A DNA stretch of 64,000 nt, taken from NCBI GenBank assembly GCA_023957835.1, contig JAMLGP010000001.1, positions 1,791,575 through 1,855,574 on the forward strand. The letters run 5' to 3'. The translations under genes and the position numbers were made by a program. The DNA comes from Homoserinimonas sp. (GTDB lineage: Bacteria > Actinomycetota > Actinomycetes > Actinomycetales > Microbacteriaceae). Below the pieces are notes generated by a model that was not told the DNA's origin, did not search any database, and saw only the letters and a list, made by a program, of their open reading frames with translations. This document shows positions 53,101 through 62,378 of this stretch, piece after piece. Every line of letters begins with the position of its first letter. Position 1 is the first letter of the stretch.

Positions 53101-54609
53101 TTCACTCTAAGCTGCACCTTCCTCGGAGTTGCGGTTCCGCTGGCCGCTGGAGACGCGGCGTTCGTTCTGGACGATGGAGAGTCGAAGACCATCACGGGTA
53201 TTCCTGCGAACTCAGACTGTGTACTAACTGAAACCGACCCCAAGGGTGCGGATGCGACCCTGATGTCAGCGACTACCGACACTTCGAACAGCGGTTCTTC
53301 AGTAGTGGTGAACAACACTGCGCGCACGGCAACCTTCACGCGGTTGAGTCCGGACACGATCGCGGGAGTCACCAACACCGCTACCGCCAACAACAGGTTC
53401 GACGCGCCAGCGGCATTGGTCGTTACCAAGCACCTGGAAGGCGGCGGCAGCGACCAGTTCGGTTCGACGAAGACATTCACCGTGCACGTGTTGTGTACCT
53501 TCGGGGACACCACTCAGTATGACGATGACGTTGAGTTGAATGCAGGCAACGCATGGCAGGTGATTCTGGAGAACATCATCGCTGATTCGGACTGCACTTT
53601 TACAGAAACCGGACTGCAGGGTGCGGATGCGGTAGTGATAACCCCGAATGATGGAACGGATACAACTACGGGTGTTCTGGTTGTGCCAGGACCGAGTGAC
53701 GAAGAGCCGTCCCCGATTGTCGATATTTCGGTTACCAACTGGTATCTGACTGGCTCTGTACAAGTGACCAAGACGTTCGTTGGAGATCAGGGAGCAATCG
53801 ACAAGTTCGCGGTGGACCCGGTTCCAGCGATCGAGTTCGAGTTCCAGCTCGACTGCACGCGAGACGGAGTCGCCGTAGTGATTCCAGGAGGCGGAACGAG
53901 GATCGTTACGGCGGCATCCCCGATTGCCGACTACACCGGCATCGCTTCAGGCGCTGATTGCGTGCTTAGCGAAACTCGCGACGGCGGTGCAAGCCAGACC
54001 CGAATCCTTGATTCCACGGGAACCGAAGTGCCGGGCGGCGAGTTCACGATTGACGTGGACAACACGGTACTTTCGGCTGACGATCAGGCTCAGGAAGATC
54101 TGACGATTGAGAACCAGTTCCGATTCGCCTCAGTCGCAGCCAGCAAGGCGGTGGTGTCGGCAAAGGGCAATAAGGGTCCGTTCGAATTGACCCTCGCCTG
54201 CACCCTTGACGGGCGCGAGATCGATCCGGCCGAACCTTCGGTGGCAAGCATCAACGCGGGTCAGGTCGTGACCTGGACTGAGCTTGCCGAAGGTGCGGAC
54301 TGCACGATAACCGAGACGAAGACTGGTGGAGCAACAAAAACCACTACTGAACTCATGCAGGCCGACGGAACTTCAGGACCGACTGTTGTTGGGGTAAGGG
54401 TCGTGATGGATCCGCTCCGCTGGACTGGAGATCAGGTGCCCAATCAGGTGGCCTTCACAAACTCGTTCAGCCTCGCCTTCACCGGTGTTGCAGGCAACCC
54501 GAGTGACGGACTCGGACTCGGACTCGGGTTGGTGTTTGGCGGCGGGTTGGCGATGATCGGCGGCTGGTTCGTTCGCAGGCGAAAGATCCGGCATCCAGAA
54601 GCGCAGTAG
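47188..54609 (+). CDS. Giant secreted surface protein with DUF5979-type repeats and LAFTG anchor
   Basis: A 2,473-residue cell-wall-anchored protein. A signal peptide (basic start, hydrophobic stretch ~27-44, cleavage after AAFA near 47) is followed by ~1,800 residues of beta-rich, Thr/Ser/Asp-rich modules of roughly 200 residues, several opening with an xKS/xK strand (ATKSFSP, TTKSLTR, VTKSWAG, TSKTFAK); one unit near 1,435 is DUF11-like. Residues ~1848-2420 are five DUF5979/CnaB-like repeats. The end is LAFTG (2429-2433), a Gly-rich hydrophobic helix and RRRKIR, a sortase signal. GGAG lies 9 nt before ATG 47188. An adhesin or structural surface role is inferred. The in-window class E sortase is the probable anchoring enzyme. 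Confidence 0.92.
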   Translation: MSSKRYEHLHFGSEGSKYRRTAKFFTSIASVVAVIASVIVPATAAFAADPAAVRNVKSTSATLVHPGDTFNWMIEVGCSVLTDECVNATLTDVIPPEFIPPAAGDILFTPDLTSSEKVVTISGQTVTIDFKQNLVRPVGDVGLTNGTVTVTIPVTVRSDLDYTPTPITVTNTSAMVADNAPEVDSSASVSVEVPLELSTDATKSFSPNSNLAVAGLTTDLTLGGSNTSNAPVEKLTIQDPQNPAAGGNIFQNALAVQSLGAVSWPAGADGATVAVWDTSLATPAWVTAPLVASGNPLSLPSGVALSDIGGVRIEFSSSSGATIPRSASASFVVSLANRAGISTGAHSNTSTSAVSRDSLSASDTATATYTVQAATSAVSATKIITPDRLSTVAYGSSDLTHGNVTLTGTNSGTLNLTSMTIAEPSNPADLSGSNPFAPAHDGFGLIFSGFDSGVSWPAGATAASITYYYSDGTSESLVATAPGLPAADSLKRVTGFSVTFTGAMAQGSTATLPFTIQANPAQVAPNLSQLYTNETSVTGIDSFNQNVGPATATDTVTVLTDQINLSTTKSLTRSELNASAGQSTIATLTTTVAGYPDSTRNLAQIVMYDPDSQTGTTDWYNYFDATGLTLTQVPGGATLSVYYRDALGNYTLLTTLPAGTNTYAIPAGVRDDIHGLKLEWNSPAGFVPGQTLVANVNYSLRSNLRADDTPLPNAAIELENCSSSSGTSTFSPDSINSNLATSDPCPTVELIPTAGGTGGGGADLLDRTGGGGADLLDKRFINTGNTNDQEIMNTRNSEQTRARLSWSTGGYTGVDTMEIYDGALDGSGDPSPTAYSLGTWDAFNLVRIPAINSALDPLMQYDKVYIQLYSSVSNSWVSTGICTMLAPCEGSTPSYNLTTTEQAQTIAIRFVFSEGSNRTGIDPAPGSGVADSVSHNRRIDLVFQMRDSLRSNAAWPVVDGYQYNQAVSVAGHSIIRNDAHSTATLSSGDVYEDQAADTIELRDPNLAVNVTKSWAGGSLPIPDSTVSPFPTSRVTISATNQTVGKVDSLTINEPNTTVATPNDSPFEQFKLFRFQSISHPAGATGLTVTVYRPNDGDLTATGTPASVATTVLAWTSAALADATGFTFEYTGRINGVGSLTAAQIVFDLELQDVTRTSGTAVASGTVYNSTQALVADTRWDSSSSVTAPTFKDAELGDLDGANIQLVNSNIGVSTSKTFAKTSEVEPNRSQFSLTLRATPSGSERVQSLTITDDRATFWNAFDFVGNPANSPTLPNFSPNPNGAGTVIQIEVCVGGTWDATDIETAPAMSCTDRGGAWVGAGTWKTQAQARANFLPTGVSASDVTGVRLTIKRANDSQWENPQAPAISIPITVQRRENLRSGDPVLTDYPGNDPSPGETTAGVTSNSLSAHVVGIWGKTADATNNASYLYEHAENAVQVEKSPAGIKAPGRTFDYTLKVTNNGNWPIMNPVITDYLPSDGTGAMLIFDPDNAWDYHYALTGAAPSPANGTALPTGTTGATVVDESDAFGPTKLTFTFPAGSVLEVGQSFTITIPMMFRPGLINDTIVTNSFGIKGDRLFDACTAPAGKTATYDPVTGECSTSTTVRPSEQAALRARMTVKANLDASYPTDLGYIGASDCDTEVEADGFSRLPCIPLTLPGQSETWRLFAQNTGTTYMPRLVLATRLPEVSDKTILDNFIRNSSWDAGFADEITANLGVPGATLSVYYTTATNPCKLVLQDPMNLNACGSDPATGWAPWSAGTLADPTVVTGLQFVIDFPDDHLWAPAETLTIDVVTRTAALSATPGANTTANNSLSASSITRTGTTDTIVTALDYSVVSVALATGSVTLTKSITGPAASFIPDGQTFTGNLVCTSLGETASYPWTLTADTSTDPITVTEEQFDDLPGGASCTVTETSASGQTGYSATTVIVNPLADPTSLPNVTLTNDYQLAGIMVTKTVTTTAPVYPDDFAFTLSCTFLGVAVPLAAGDAAFVLDDGESKTITGIPANSDCVLTETDPKGADATLMSATTDTSNSGSSVVVNNTARTATFTRLSPDTIAGVTNTATANNRFDAPAALVVTKHLEGGGSDQFGSTKTFTVHVLCTFGDTTQYDDDVELNAGNAWQVILENIIADSDCTFTETGLQGADAVVITPNDGTDTTTGVLVVPGPSDEEPSPIVDISVTNWYLTGSVQVTKTFVGDQGAIDKFAVDPVPAIEFEFQLDCTRDGVAVVIPGGGTRIVTAASPIADYTGIASGADCVLSETRDGGASQTRILDSTGTEVPGGEFTIDVDNTVLSADDQAQEDLTIENQFRFASVAASKAVVSAKGNKGPFELTLACTLDGREIDPAEPSVASINAGQVVTWTELAEGADCTITETKTGGATKTTTELMQADGTSGPTVVGVRVVMDPLRWTGDQVPNQVAFTNSFSLAFTGVAGNPSDGLGLGLGLVFGGGLAMIGGWFVRRRKIRHPEAQ
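49454..49519 (+). repeat. Perfect 33-bp tandem duplication in the surface-protein gene
   Basis: Two identical, adjacent 33-bp units (49454-49486 and 49487-49519) encode TGGGGADLLDR and TGGGGADLLDK at residues ~757-778. The unit is a multiple of 3, so copy-number change would stay in frame. It forms a Gly-rich hinge between beta modules. Confidence 0.9.
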
Positions 54610-54618
54610 TTTTTAGGG

Positions 54619-55251
54619 GTGGACAGTCCGGAATTCACCACCCACGGGGTTGGGCCGTGGGAAGGTGAATGGCCGGACGATCCGCGCTTCGATCCCGAGC
54701 TGCTTCGCGCCGGAGACACTCGCAACGTCATCGACCGATACCGCTACTGGCGAATGGATGCGATAGTCGCCGATCTGGACTCCAGACGGCATCCGTTTCA
54801 GGTTGCGATCGAGAACTGGCAGCACGATTTGAACATCGGGTCGATAGTGCGAACCGCAAACGCCTTCGCTGCAGAGTCGGTTCACATTATTGGCCGACGA
54901 CGCTGGAACCGGCGCGGGGCGATGGTTACCGATCGCTATCAGCACGTGCAGCATCACGAGGATGTCGCCGCCTTCGCCGCCTGGGCCGCGTCCGAGCAGA
55001 TTCCCGTGATCGGCATCGACAATATCGAAGGCAGTGTCCCGATCGAGACGTTCAGCTTTCCGGAGCGCTGCGTGCTCCTGTTCGGCCAGGAAGGGCCTGG
55101 CCTTTCCGCTGAAGCGGTCGAAGCGTCGCAGGTCGTGGTCGAAATCACGCAGTTCGGGTCGACCAGATCGATTAACGCCTCAGCGGCTGCCGCCATCGCA
55201 ATGCACTGCTGGATTACCCAGCACGTGAAATTCGGGGCAGGCAAGGGGTAG
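54619..55251 (+). CDS. TrmH/SpoU-family RNA 2'-O-methyltransferase
   Basis: A 210-residue SPOUT methyltransferase with the three family motifs NIGSIVRTANAF, VLLFGQEGPGLS and STRSINASAAAAIA, which form the knotted SAM site. The N-terminus (GVGPWEGEWPDDPRFDPELL) is the form typical of actinobacterial TrmH-like proteins. The RNA target (tRNA or rRNA) is not known. GTG 54619 is only 9 bp after the surface-protein stop; purA follows. Confidence 0.92.
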   Translation: MDSPEFTTHGVGPWEGEWPDDPRFDPELLRAGDTRNVIDRYRYWRMDAIVADLDSRRHPFQVAIENWQHDLNIGSIVRTANAFAAESVHIIGRRRWNRRGAMVTDRYQHVQHHEDVAAFAAWAASEQIPVIGIDNIEGSVPIETFSFPERCVLLFGQEGPGLSAEAVEASQVVVEITQFGSTRSINASAAAAIAMHCWITQHVKFGAGKG

Positions 55252-56595
<1,344 letters not shown>

Positions 56596-56596
56596 T

Positions 56597-57202
56597 TCAG
56601 GCCTGAAAGACGGCGACTCCTGCCCAGATTCCGGCGAGTACGACCAGCAGCCAAAGCGGTACGAGCACGAGGTAATCGCGTACGTCCAGATGGATGGGCC
56701 CATCCGGCTCCGGTCTGCGCTTAAAGTCGAGCGAGACGTTCCCGATAGAACGCCCGTCAATGTGGGATGTCCCGGCAACAGCGGCGGAGAGATTGCCCGG
56801 TTGGAACATCCACGCGAATAGCGGCACGGCGCCCATGACCAAAAACATCACTCCGAGCAGAATGCCGGTTAGCCCGGCGCCCTGCGGATCGATACCGGCC
56901 TGTAGGAAGTTGAAAGAAAGGAAGATGAAGAGGATCGGCCAGGCAAGCAGCGTGAGCGAGGCGCCGAGTCCCTTCGCGACCCAGATGTAGAGTGCGACCG
57001 CCGCGAGTCCAGTCCAAATGCTTACCGGGGTCAGCCACCCGGTATTGCCGGGGCAGTGGGTCTCTATCTGGTACGGTCCGCCTTCCGCGCAATACCCGCC
57101 GACCGCCAGCACCGCTCTCATCGACAAGAAGAGCGCGGTGAACGAGGCAACGAAAACGAGCCAGGACCCGACAAACGCGAGATATCTGACGATCAGCGGC
57201 AC
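56597..57202 (-). CDS. Uncharacterised five- or six-helix membrane protein
   Basis: A 201-residue protein with an N-terminal helix (~8-28), a Cys-containing loop (GGYCAEGGPYQIETHCPGN), several further hydrophobic helices (about 60-80, 84-103, 112-132) and a C-terminal helix (~178-198) after a charged loop. The two loop cysteines suggest an extracytoplasmic disulfide. Similar proteins occur in Actinobacteria without known function. GTG 57202. Confidence 0.72.
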   Translation of the reverse strand: MPLIVRYLAFVGSWLVFVASFTALFLSMRAVLAVGGYCAEGGPYQIETHCPGNTGWLTPVSIWTGLAAVALYIWVAKGLGASLTLLAWPILFIFLSFNFLQAGIDPQGAGLTGILLGVMFLVMGAVPLFAWMFQPGNLSAAVAGTSHIDGRSIGNVSLDFKRRPEPDGPIHLDVRDYLVLVPLWLLVVLAGIWAGVAVFQA

Positions 57203-57250
57203 AGAAGAATTAGACCACTAAACCTGACGACAGGGTGCAAGAATCTACGA

Positions 57251-57859
57251 GTGACTGCTAGCAGACCTGAGCCGGCGATTCTGAGCGGGCGTTTTGTAAG
57301 GCTTGAGCCGTTTGAGGACGCCCACTTGCCGGGGCTGTTCGAGGCGATAGCTAAGCCGGAAGTGTTCGAGTTCGGCTACGGCGGCGGGCTTGCGGCACTG
57401 CCGAGGGACGAAGCCGAATTCGCGAACTGGAGTGCCGGTCGGCGCAGGCCGGAGAACAACATCTACACCGTCATCCTGAACTCGGGGCCGGATGCCGGGA
57501 AGATCGTGGGGACGACGACGCTTGGCGACTTCGACATCCGTCGCGAAGCGACCCACATCGGCTGGACGGCGTACGCGCCGGAGGTCTGGGGCACGGCAGT
57601 AAACCCTGAGGCGAAGCTGCTCCTGCTGGATTGCGCGTTCGGCAGCGGGTTCGGCCGGGTCAAGATTCAGACGGATGTCCTGAACCTGCACTCCTGCGCG
57701 GCAATCGAAAAGCTCGGCGCGACCTTCGAAGGCGTGGTTCGCCGGGAACAGCCTCGAGCGGATGGAACCTGGCGCGACACGGCACAGTACGCGATCATCA
57801 TTGACGACTGGCCGGAAGTTAGAAAGAAGATCGAGTCGAGGCTCGCAGCCTGGTCCTGA
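57251..57859 (+). CDS. GNAT-family N-acetyltransferase (RimJ/RimL type)
   Basis: A 202-residue GCN5-related acetyltransferase: start RFVRLEPFEDAHLPGL, the core IVGTTTLGDFDIRREATHIGWTAYAPEVWGT and the acetyl-CoA helix region NPEAKLLLLDCAFG. The end (LNLHSCAAIEKLGATFEGVVR) is typical of RimJ/RimL-like enzymes acting on protein or antibiotic amino groups. The target is unknown. GTG 57251 follows AAGAAT by 6 nt, a possible leaderless start. Confidence 0.88.
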   Translation: MTASRPEPAILSGRFVRLEPFEDAHLPGLFEAIAKPEVFEFGYGGGLAALPRDEAEFANWSAGRRRPENNIYTVILNSGPDAGKIVGTTTLGDFDIRREATHIGWTAYAPEVWGTAVNPEAKLLLLDCAFGSGFGRVKIQTDVLNLHSCAAIEKLGATFEGVVRREQPRADGTWRDTAQYAIIIDDWPEVRKKIESRLAAWS

Positions 57860-57926
57860 GACTGGAATCGGGTTCAGTTCGATCCGTTATTCATTCGGGG
57901 TCCCCGCTCGCGAGTAGTGTCGATTT

Positions 57927-58856
57927 GTGAAACAAAGTGTCGGAGGCGGGGGAGCCTTCGGCCCTATCATTCAGTTCATCGCCATGGGCTTGATTTGGGG
58001 TGCGAGCTTCCTGTTCATGAAGGTCGCCCTGGGAGGCGTCTCCTACGGTCAGATCGCCTGGTCCAGAGAGGTGCTCGGTTCTCTAGCTCTCGGCATTGTC
58101 ATGATCGTCGGCCGGCACAAGCTGCCGCGCGATAAGATCCTCTACCTGCATTTCCTCGTGATCGGAGTGCTCAACTGCGCGCTGCCGCACCTGCTATTCG
58201 CCTGGGCGGAACAGCACGTTTCTTCGGGGCTCGCCGCGATTTACAACTCCATCACGCCGATCGCGACAGCGGTGCTAGCCGCGGTGGCTTTCAGGGTTGA
58301 AGTCCTTAAGCGCGGCCAGATTATAGGTGTACTCCTTGGCGTGGTCGGAGTGATCGTGATTATCGCGCCCTGGCAGTTCAACGACCTCAGCGGCGACTTC
58401 TGGGGGCAAATGGCCTGCCTCGTGGCCGCAATCAGCTACGGAATCGCAATCTCCTACACCCGCAAATTCGTGAGCCCCAGACCGATCAGCGGCACCGCAA
58501 TTTCATTCATGACTGTGGGGACGGCAGCGGTAGTCATGCTTCTGCTAACCCCAGTGCTTGCAGTCGGCCCGGTTCAGCTCAATTTCGAGATAGTCGGCAG
58601 CCTGCTGCTGCTCGGAATCTTCGGCACCGGCTTCGCCTACATCTGGAACATTTCCGTACTTCGCGCCTGGGGCCCGACTAACGTTTCAACCGTGACCTAC
58701 CTGATCCCGGTCGTCGCGGTGGTACTCGGAATTCTCGTGCTCGGCGAAACCCTCTCCTGGCACGAACCGGCAGGGGCAGTGCTGGTTCTCATCGGCATTC
58801 TGTTCACTCAGGAGAGAATTCGATTCAAGAGATCGCGGCCCGCTCTCGACAACTAA
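57927..58856 (+). CDS. EamA-family (DMT) transporter
   Basis: A 309-residue drug/metabolite transporter with ten predicted transmembrane helices in two EamA repeats (~12-140 and ~160-300). Motifs such as WGASFLFMKVAL near the start, then AEQHVSSGLAAIYNSITPIATAV and WGPTNVSTVTYLIPVVAVVLG, are typical. The substrate is unknown; such proteins export metabolites or amino acids. GTG 57927 lies 6 nt after TAGTGT, so leaderless. Confidence 0.9.
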   Translation: MKQSVGGGGAFGPIIQFIAMGLIWGASFLFMKVALGGVSYGQIAWSREVLGSLALGIVMIVGRHKLPRDKILYLHFLVIGVLNCALPHLLFAWAEQHVSSGLAAIYNSITPIATAVLAAVAFRVEVLKRGQIIGVLLGVVGVIVIIAPWQFNDLSGDFWGQMACLVAAISYGIAISYTRKFVSPRPISGTAISFMTVGTAAVVMLLLTPVLAVGPVQLNFEIVGSLLLLGIFGTGFAYIWNISVLRAWGPTNVSTVTYLIPVVAVVLGILVLGETLSWHEPAGAVLVLIGILFTQERIRFKRSRPALDN

Positions 58857-58875
58857 CCTCAAGTAACCTCGATAC

Positions 58876-59172
58876 ATGACGGATGAACAGGCGGCTACCG
58901 AAAGACTCCAATCGATTCGGCAGAGCATCGACAATATCGATGCCGCACTCGTGCACCTGCTCGCGGAGCGATTCCGTTTCACTCAGGAGGTCGGCCGACT
59001 GAAGGCCGCCAACGGGATGCCGGCCGCCGACCCCGATCGGGAGAAGGTCCAGCTCGCCCGGCTTCGCGCCCTGGCGGAAGAAAGCCACCTCGACCCAGAG
59101 TTCGCGGAGAAGTGGTTCAATTTCGTGGTCGCTGAAGTGATCCACCACCACGAGCGGCTTGCGCGAGGTTGA
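58876..59172 (+). CDS. Chorismate mutase (AroQ)
   Basis: A 98-residue all-helical chorismate mutase converting chorismate to prephenate for Phe/Tyr synthesis. Key residues are in LQSIRQSIDNIDAALVHLLAERF (R and D of helix 1), the following Arg in AERFRFTQEVGRLKA (Lys) and the C-terminal helix (HHHERLARG). The gene is monofunctional here, without a dehydratase domain. ATG 58876 sits 6 nt after TAACCT, leaderless. It is convergent with purL. Confidence 0.9.
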   Translation: MTDEQAATERLQSIRQSIDNIDAALVHLLAERFRFTQEVGRLKAANGMPAADPDREKVQLARLRALAEESHLDPEFAEKWFNFVVAEVIHHHERLARG

Positions 59173-59197
59173 CAGCGGCAGGTACGTGCGGAACCGT

Positions 59198-61471
59198 CTA
59201 GCCGAAATAGTTCGGCAGTGTTCCGGCGTGTGTCTCGCGCAGTTCGGAAACCCGGCAACTGAAGAGGTCCTGAATTTCGAGGGAGTCGGATTCGGCATCC
59301 GTCACTCCGATTCGAAGCACCGGATAGCCGCGAGCTTCGCACAGTCCGCGAAACTTCACGTCGTCCTCCCGCGGAACCGAAACAATCACCCTGCCGGTCG
59401 ACTCAGAGAAGAGCGCGGCGGTCTGATCGATCCCGTCTCGCTCCATTAGCTCGCCAAGCCAGACCCTGGCCCCGACGCCGAATCTGAGCACTGCCTCTGC
59501 CAGAGACTGGGCGAGCCCGCCGTCTGAGAGATCGTGGGCGGAACTCACGAGAGATTCGTGCGCGGCTGCTGAGAGCAGTCCGGCGAGTCGTGCTTCGGCA
59601 TCCAGATCTACGGCAGGGGGTCTGCCGCCGAGGTGGTTGTGGATCGTGCCCGCCCAGGCGGATCCGTCGAGTTCTTCGGATGTCGTCCCGAGCAGATAGA
59701 TATTCTCGCCCTCGTCCTGCCAGCCGCTCGGCACGCGCCTGCCGACGTCATCGATAATGCCGAGCACCGCGACCACAGGAGTCGGGTGGATCGCCTTGCC
59801 GCCGGTCTGGTTGTAGAGGCTCACGTTGCCTCCCGTCACGGGAATGCCAAGCTGCAGGCAGCCGTCGGCGAGCCCGGTGACCGCCTGGGCGAATTGCCAC
59901 ATGACCTCCGGGTCCTCGGGGGAGCCGAAGTTGAGACAGTCCGAAACTGCCGCAGGGCTCGCACCGCTCACCGCGACATTCCGGTAGGCCTCTGCGAGAG
60001 CGAGCTGCGCTCCGGCGTAGGGATCGAGTTGGGCGTACCTGCCGTTCGCGTCGCTCGCCAGGGCGACCCCGAGCCCGGATTGCTCGTCGATCCTGAGCAT
60101 TCCGGCATCGTCGGGGAAGGCCAGTGCCGTGTCGCCGCCGACGTAGCGGTCGTACTGGTCGGTAATCCAGGACTTGGAGGCGAGATTCGCAGAACCGAGC
60201 AGTTTCAGGAACTGGGTGCGCAGCTCTGTCGGGTCGGCAGATCTGGGAAGCGCGCTTGCGGAATCGGCCTGAAGGGCATCCAGCCAGTCCGGCCGCCGCA
60301 TGGGCCGCTCGTACACCGGGCCGTCGATTGCGACCGTTGAGGGGTCGACGTTGACGATCTCCTCTCCGTGCCAGTTGATCACGAGCCGGCCGGTATCGGT
60401 GACCTCGCCGAGCACGCTCGACTCTACTTCCCACTTGGCGGTGACCTTCAGAAAGTCCTCGAGCTTCTCGGGGCGGACGATCGCCATCATCCGCTCCTGA
60501 CTCTCTGACATGAGGATTTCCTCTGCCGTCAGGGTCGGGTCGCGAAGCAGCACCCGGTCAAGCTCGACCTGCATTCCGCCGTCGCCGGCGGCCGCGAGTT
60601 CGCTCGTTGCGCAACTTATCCCAGCGGCGCCGAGGTCCTGGATGCCTTCCACGAGGTCACCCCTGAACAATTCGAGGCAGCACTCGATGAGCACCTTCTC
60701 GGCAAACGGGTCGCCGACCTGCACAGCGGGACGCTTGGTGGGGCCGCCTTCAGAGAAAGTGTCTGAAGCGAGAATGGATGCCCCGCCGATCCCGTCTCCG
60801 CCGGTGCGCGCCCCGAACAGCACGACCTTGTTTCCGGCGCCCCGAGCATTGGCCAGGTGCAAGTCTTCGTGCCGAAGCACTCCCACCGCGAGTGCATTCA
60901 CGAGCGGATTGTCCTGGTAGCAGGAATCAAACCAGGTCTCGCCGCCGATATTGGGCAGTCCAAGGCAATTGCCGTAGAAGCTGATTCCGCCGACTACCCC
61001 GTGCACGACTCTCGCGGTGTCCGGGTGGTCGATAGCGCCGAAGCGCAACTGGTCCATGACCGCGACCGGGCGGGCGCCCATTGAGATGATGTCGCGAACG
61101 ATTCCGCCGACTCCGGTCGCCGCCCCCTGGTACGGCTCAATGAAGGAGGGGTGATTGTGCGACTCAACCTTGAAGGTGACCGCCCAGCCTTCGCCGACAT
61201 CCACGACCCCAGCATTTTCACCCATTCCGGCGAGCAGTTTGCTGCGCATGGCTTCGGTGGTCTTTTGGCCGAACTGCCTCAAGTGCACCTTGGAGCTTTT
61301 GTAGGAGCAATGCTCGCTCCACATGACCGAATACATTGCGAGCTCGCCGCTCGTCGGTCTGCGACCGAGAATCTCCCTGATCCGCTGATACTCGTCTGGC
61401 TTTAGGCCGAGCGCCTCGAAGGGCTGTTCGACTTCTGGCGTTGCGGCGGCGTGGGCGACGGTATCGGTCAC
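59198..61471 (-). CDS. purL: Phosphoribosylformylglycinamidine synthase subunit PurL
   Basis: A 757-residue small-type PurL, making FGAM from FGAR with ammonia from PurQ (not in this window). Motifs: [59 protein letters not shown] and [14 protein letters not shown] 61471 gives the family start [16 protein letters not shown]; a TTG at 61522 would add 17 unconserved residues. A TAGACT (61527-61522) is a possible -10, giving a ~40-nt leader. Confidence 0.96.
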   Translation of the reverse strand: MTDTVAHAAATPEVEQPFEALGLKPDEYQRIREILGRRPTSGELAMYSVMWSEHCSYKSSKVHLRQFGQKTTEAMRSKLLAGMGENAGVVDVGEGWAVTFKVESHNHPSFIEPYQGAATGVGGIVRDIISMGARPVAVMDQLRFGAIDHPDTARVVHGVVGGISFYGNCLGLPNIGGETWFDSCYQDNPLVNALAVGVLRHEDLHLANARGAGNKVVLFGARTGGDGIGGASILASDTFSEGGPTKRPAVQVGDPFAEKVLIECCLELFRGDLVEGIQDLGAAGISCATSELAAAGDGGMQVELDRVLLRDPTLTAEEILMSESQERMMAIVRPEKLEDFLKVTAKWEVESSVLGEVTDTGRLVINWHGEEIVNVDPSTVAIDGPVYERPMRRPDWLDALQADSASALPRSADPTELRTQFLKLLGSANLASKSWITDQYDRYVGGDTALAFPDDAGMLRIDEQSGLGVALASDANGRYAQLDPYAGAQLALAEAYRNVAVSGASPAAVSDCLNFGSPEDPEVMWQFAQAVTGLADGCLQLGIPVTGGNVSLYNQTGGKAIHPTPVVAVLGIIDDVGRRVPSGWQDEGENIYLLGTTSEELDGSAWAGTIHNHLGGRPPAVDLDAEARLAGLLSAAAHESLVSSAHDLSDGGLAQSLAEAVLRFGVGARVWLGELMERDGIDQTAALFSESTGRVIVSVPREDDVKFRGLCEARGYPVLRIGVTDAESDSLEIQDLFSCRVSELRETHAGTLPNYFG

Positions 61472-61651
61472 TGCGTTTGGGCTCCAGGGTGTCTGGGAGA
61501 AGCGTGGGCGAGAACGGTCCAAGTCTATCGAGCCGTAAGAGCAGGAAACCGGGCGCTACGATGAGCCTCGTCGGTTTCGAGGTTTGCAGCTGAGTTCGGC
61601 AACAAAGCTGGCATCGAGGCTGGCGGGAAGATCTTCAAAGAGGGAGGCAGC

Positions 61652-62365
61652 TTGGGCTCGCAAGACCGCAAGGTGGAACATTCCGAAGAGCAAGTTGAAT
61701 TTAGTCCCCTGACGCAGCCCGAGTATCCGATTCGGACCGCTCGGCTGAGAATGCGCCCAATCGCCCTCAAAGACCTCGAAGCGGTGAATGCCTACCGATC
61801 GATTCCCGCGGTCGCGGAGTATCTGCCGCACGAGCCGCACAGCATGGAGGACACGAAGGCAACGATCAACAGGATGATCGAGCAGTCCGCCCTGGCGGAG
61901 CCTGGAAGCTGGATCGACTTCGCGGTAGAGCTCGCACCAGGCGGTACTGATTCAGGCAGTGCTGACTCAGGCGGTGCTGACTCGGGCAGTGCGGATTCAG
62001 AGATCGCTGCATCAGAGCCTGTCGAATCGGGTTCTCGCGCAATCGGCGAAGTTCTGCTCAAGTGGGATCGCGACGAGCCGAGGTCCGGTGAGATCGGCTA
62101 CGTATTTCACCCGAAGGTGCACGGAACCGGAATCCCGACTGAGGCTGTAGCCGCAGGGCTCAAGGTCGCATTCGAGCAGTTCAACTGGCATCGGGTCCAC
62201 GGCGTCTGCGACGTGCTGAATGAGCGGTCTGCACTGCTGATGAGCCGTCTCGGCATGCGCAAAGAGGCAGAGCTAAGAGAGGTCAAATGGAGCAAGGGGC
62301 GCTGGATGACCTTCTGCCACTACGCGATCCTGCAGGATGAGTGGCGCAGGTCCCAGCGCCCCTGA
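61652..62365 (+). CDS. GNAT-family acetyltransferase with low-complexity insertion
   Basis: A 237-residue RimJ/RimL-like acetyltransferase: RTARLRMRPIALKDLEAVNAY at ~28-48, then EVLLKWDRDEPRSGEIGYVF and the acetyl-CoA motif GTGIPTEAVAAGL, ending LLMSRLGMRKEAELRE. Between WIDFAVELAPG and the AIGEVLL strand is a ~30-residue insertion built from four degenerate 5-residue units (GxxDS). TTG 61652 is supported by AGGGAGG upstream. It is convergent with the next gene, 13 bp apart. Confidence 0.87.
   Translation: MGSQDRKVEHSEEQVEFSPLTQPEYPIRTARLRMRPIALKDLEAVNAYRSIPAVAEYLPHEPHSMEDTKATINRMIEQSALAEPGSWIDFAVELAPGGTDSGSADSGGADSGSADSEIAASEPVESGSRAIGEVLLKWDRDEPRSGEIGYVFHPKVHGTGIPTEAVAAGLKVAFEQFNWHRVHGVCDVLNERSALLMSRLGMRKEAELREVKWSKGRWMTFCHYAILQDEWRRSQRP
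61940..61999 (+). repeat. Four degenerate 15-bp repeats inside an acetyltransferase gene
   Basis: Units at 61940-61954, 61955-61969, 61970-61984 and 61985-61999, each encoding G-[GS]-[AT]-D-S, keep frame. They lie in a loop of the GNAT core. Confidence 0.85.
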
Positions 62366-62378
62366 AAGCCGAGGAGGT

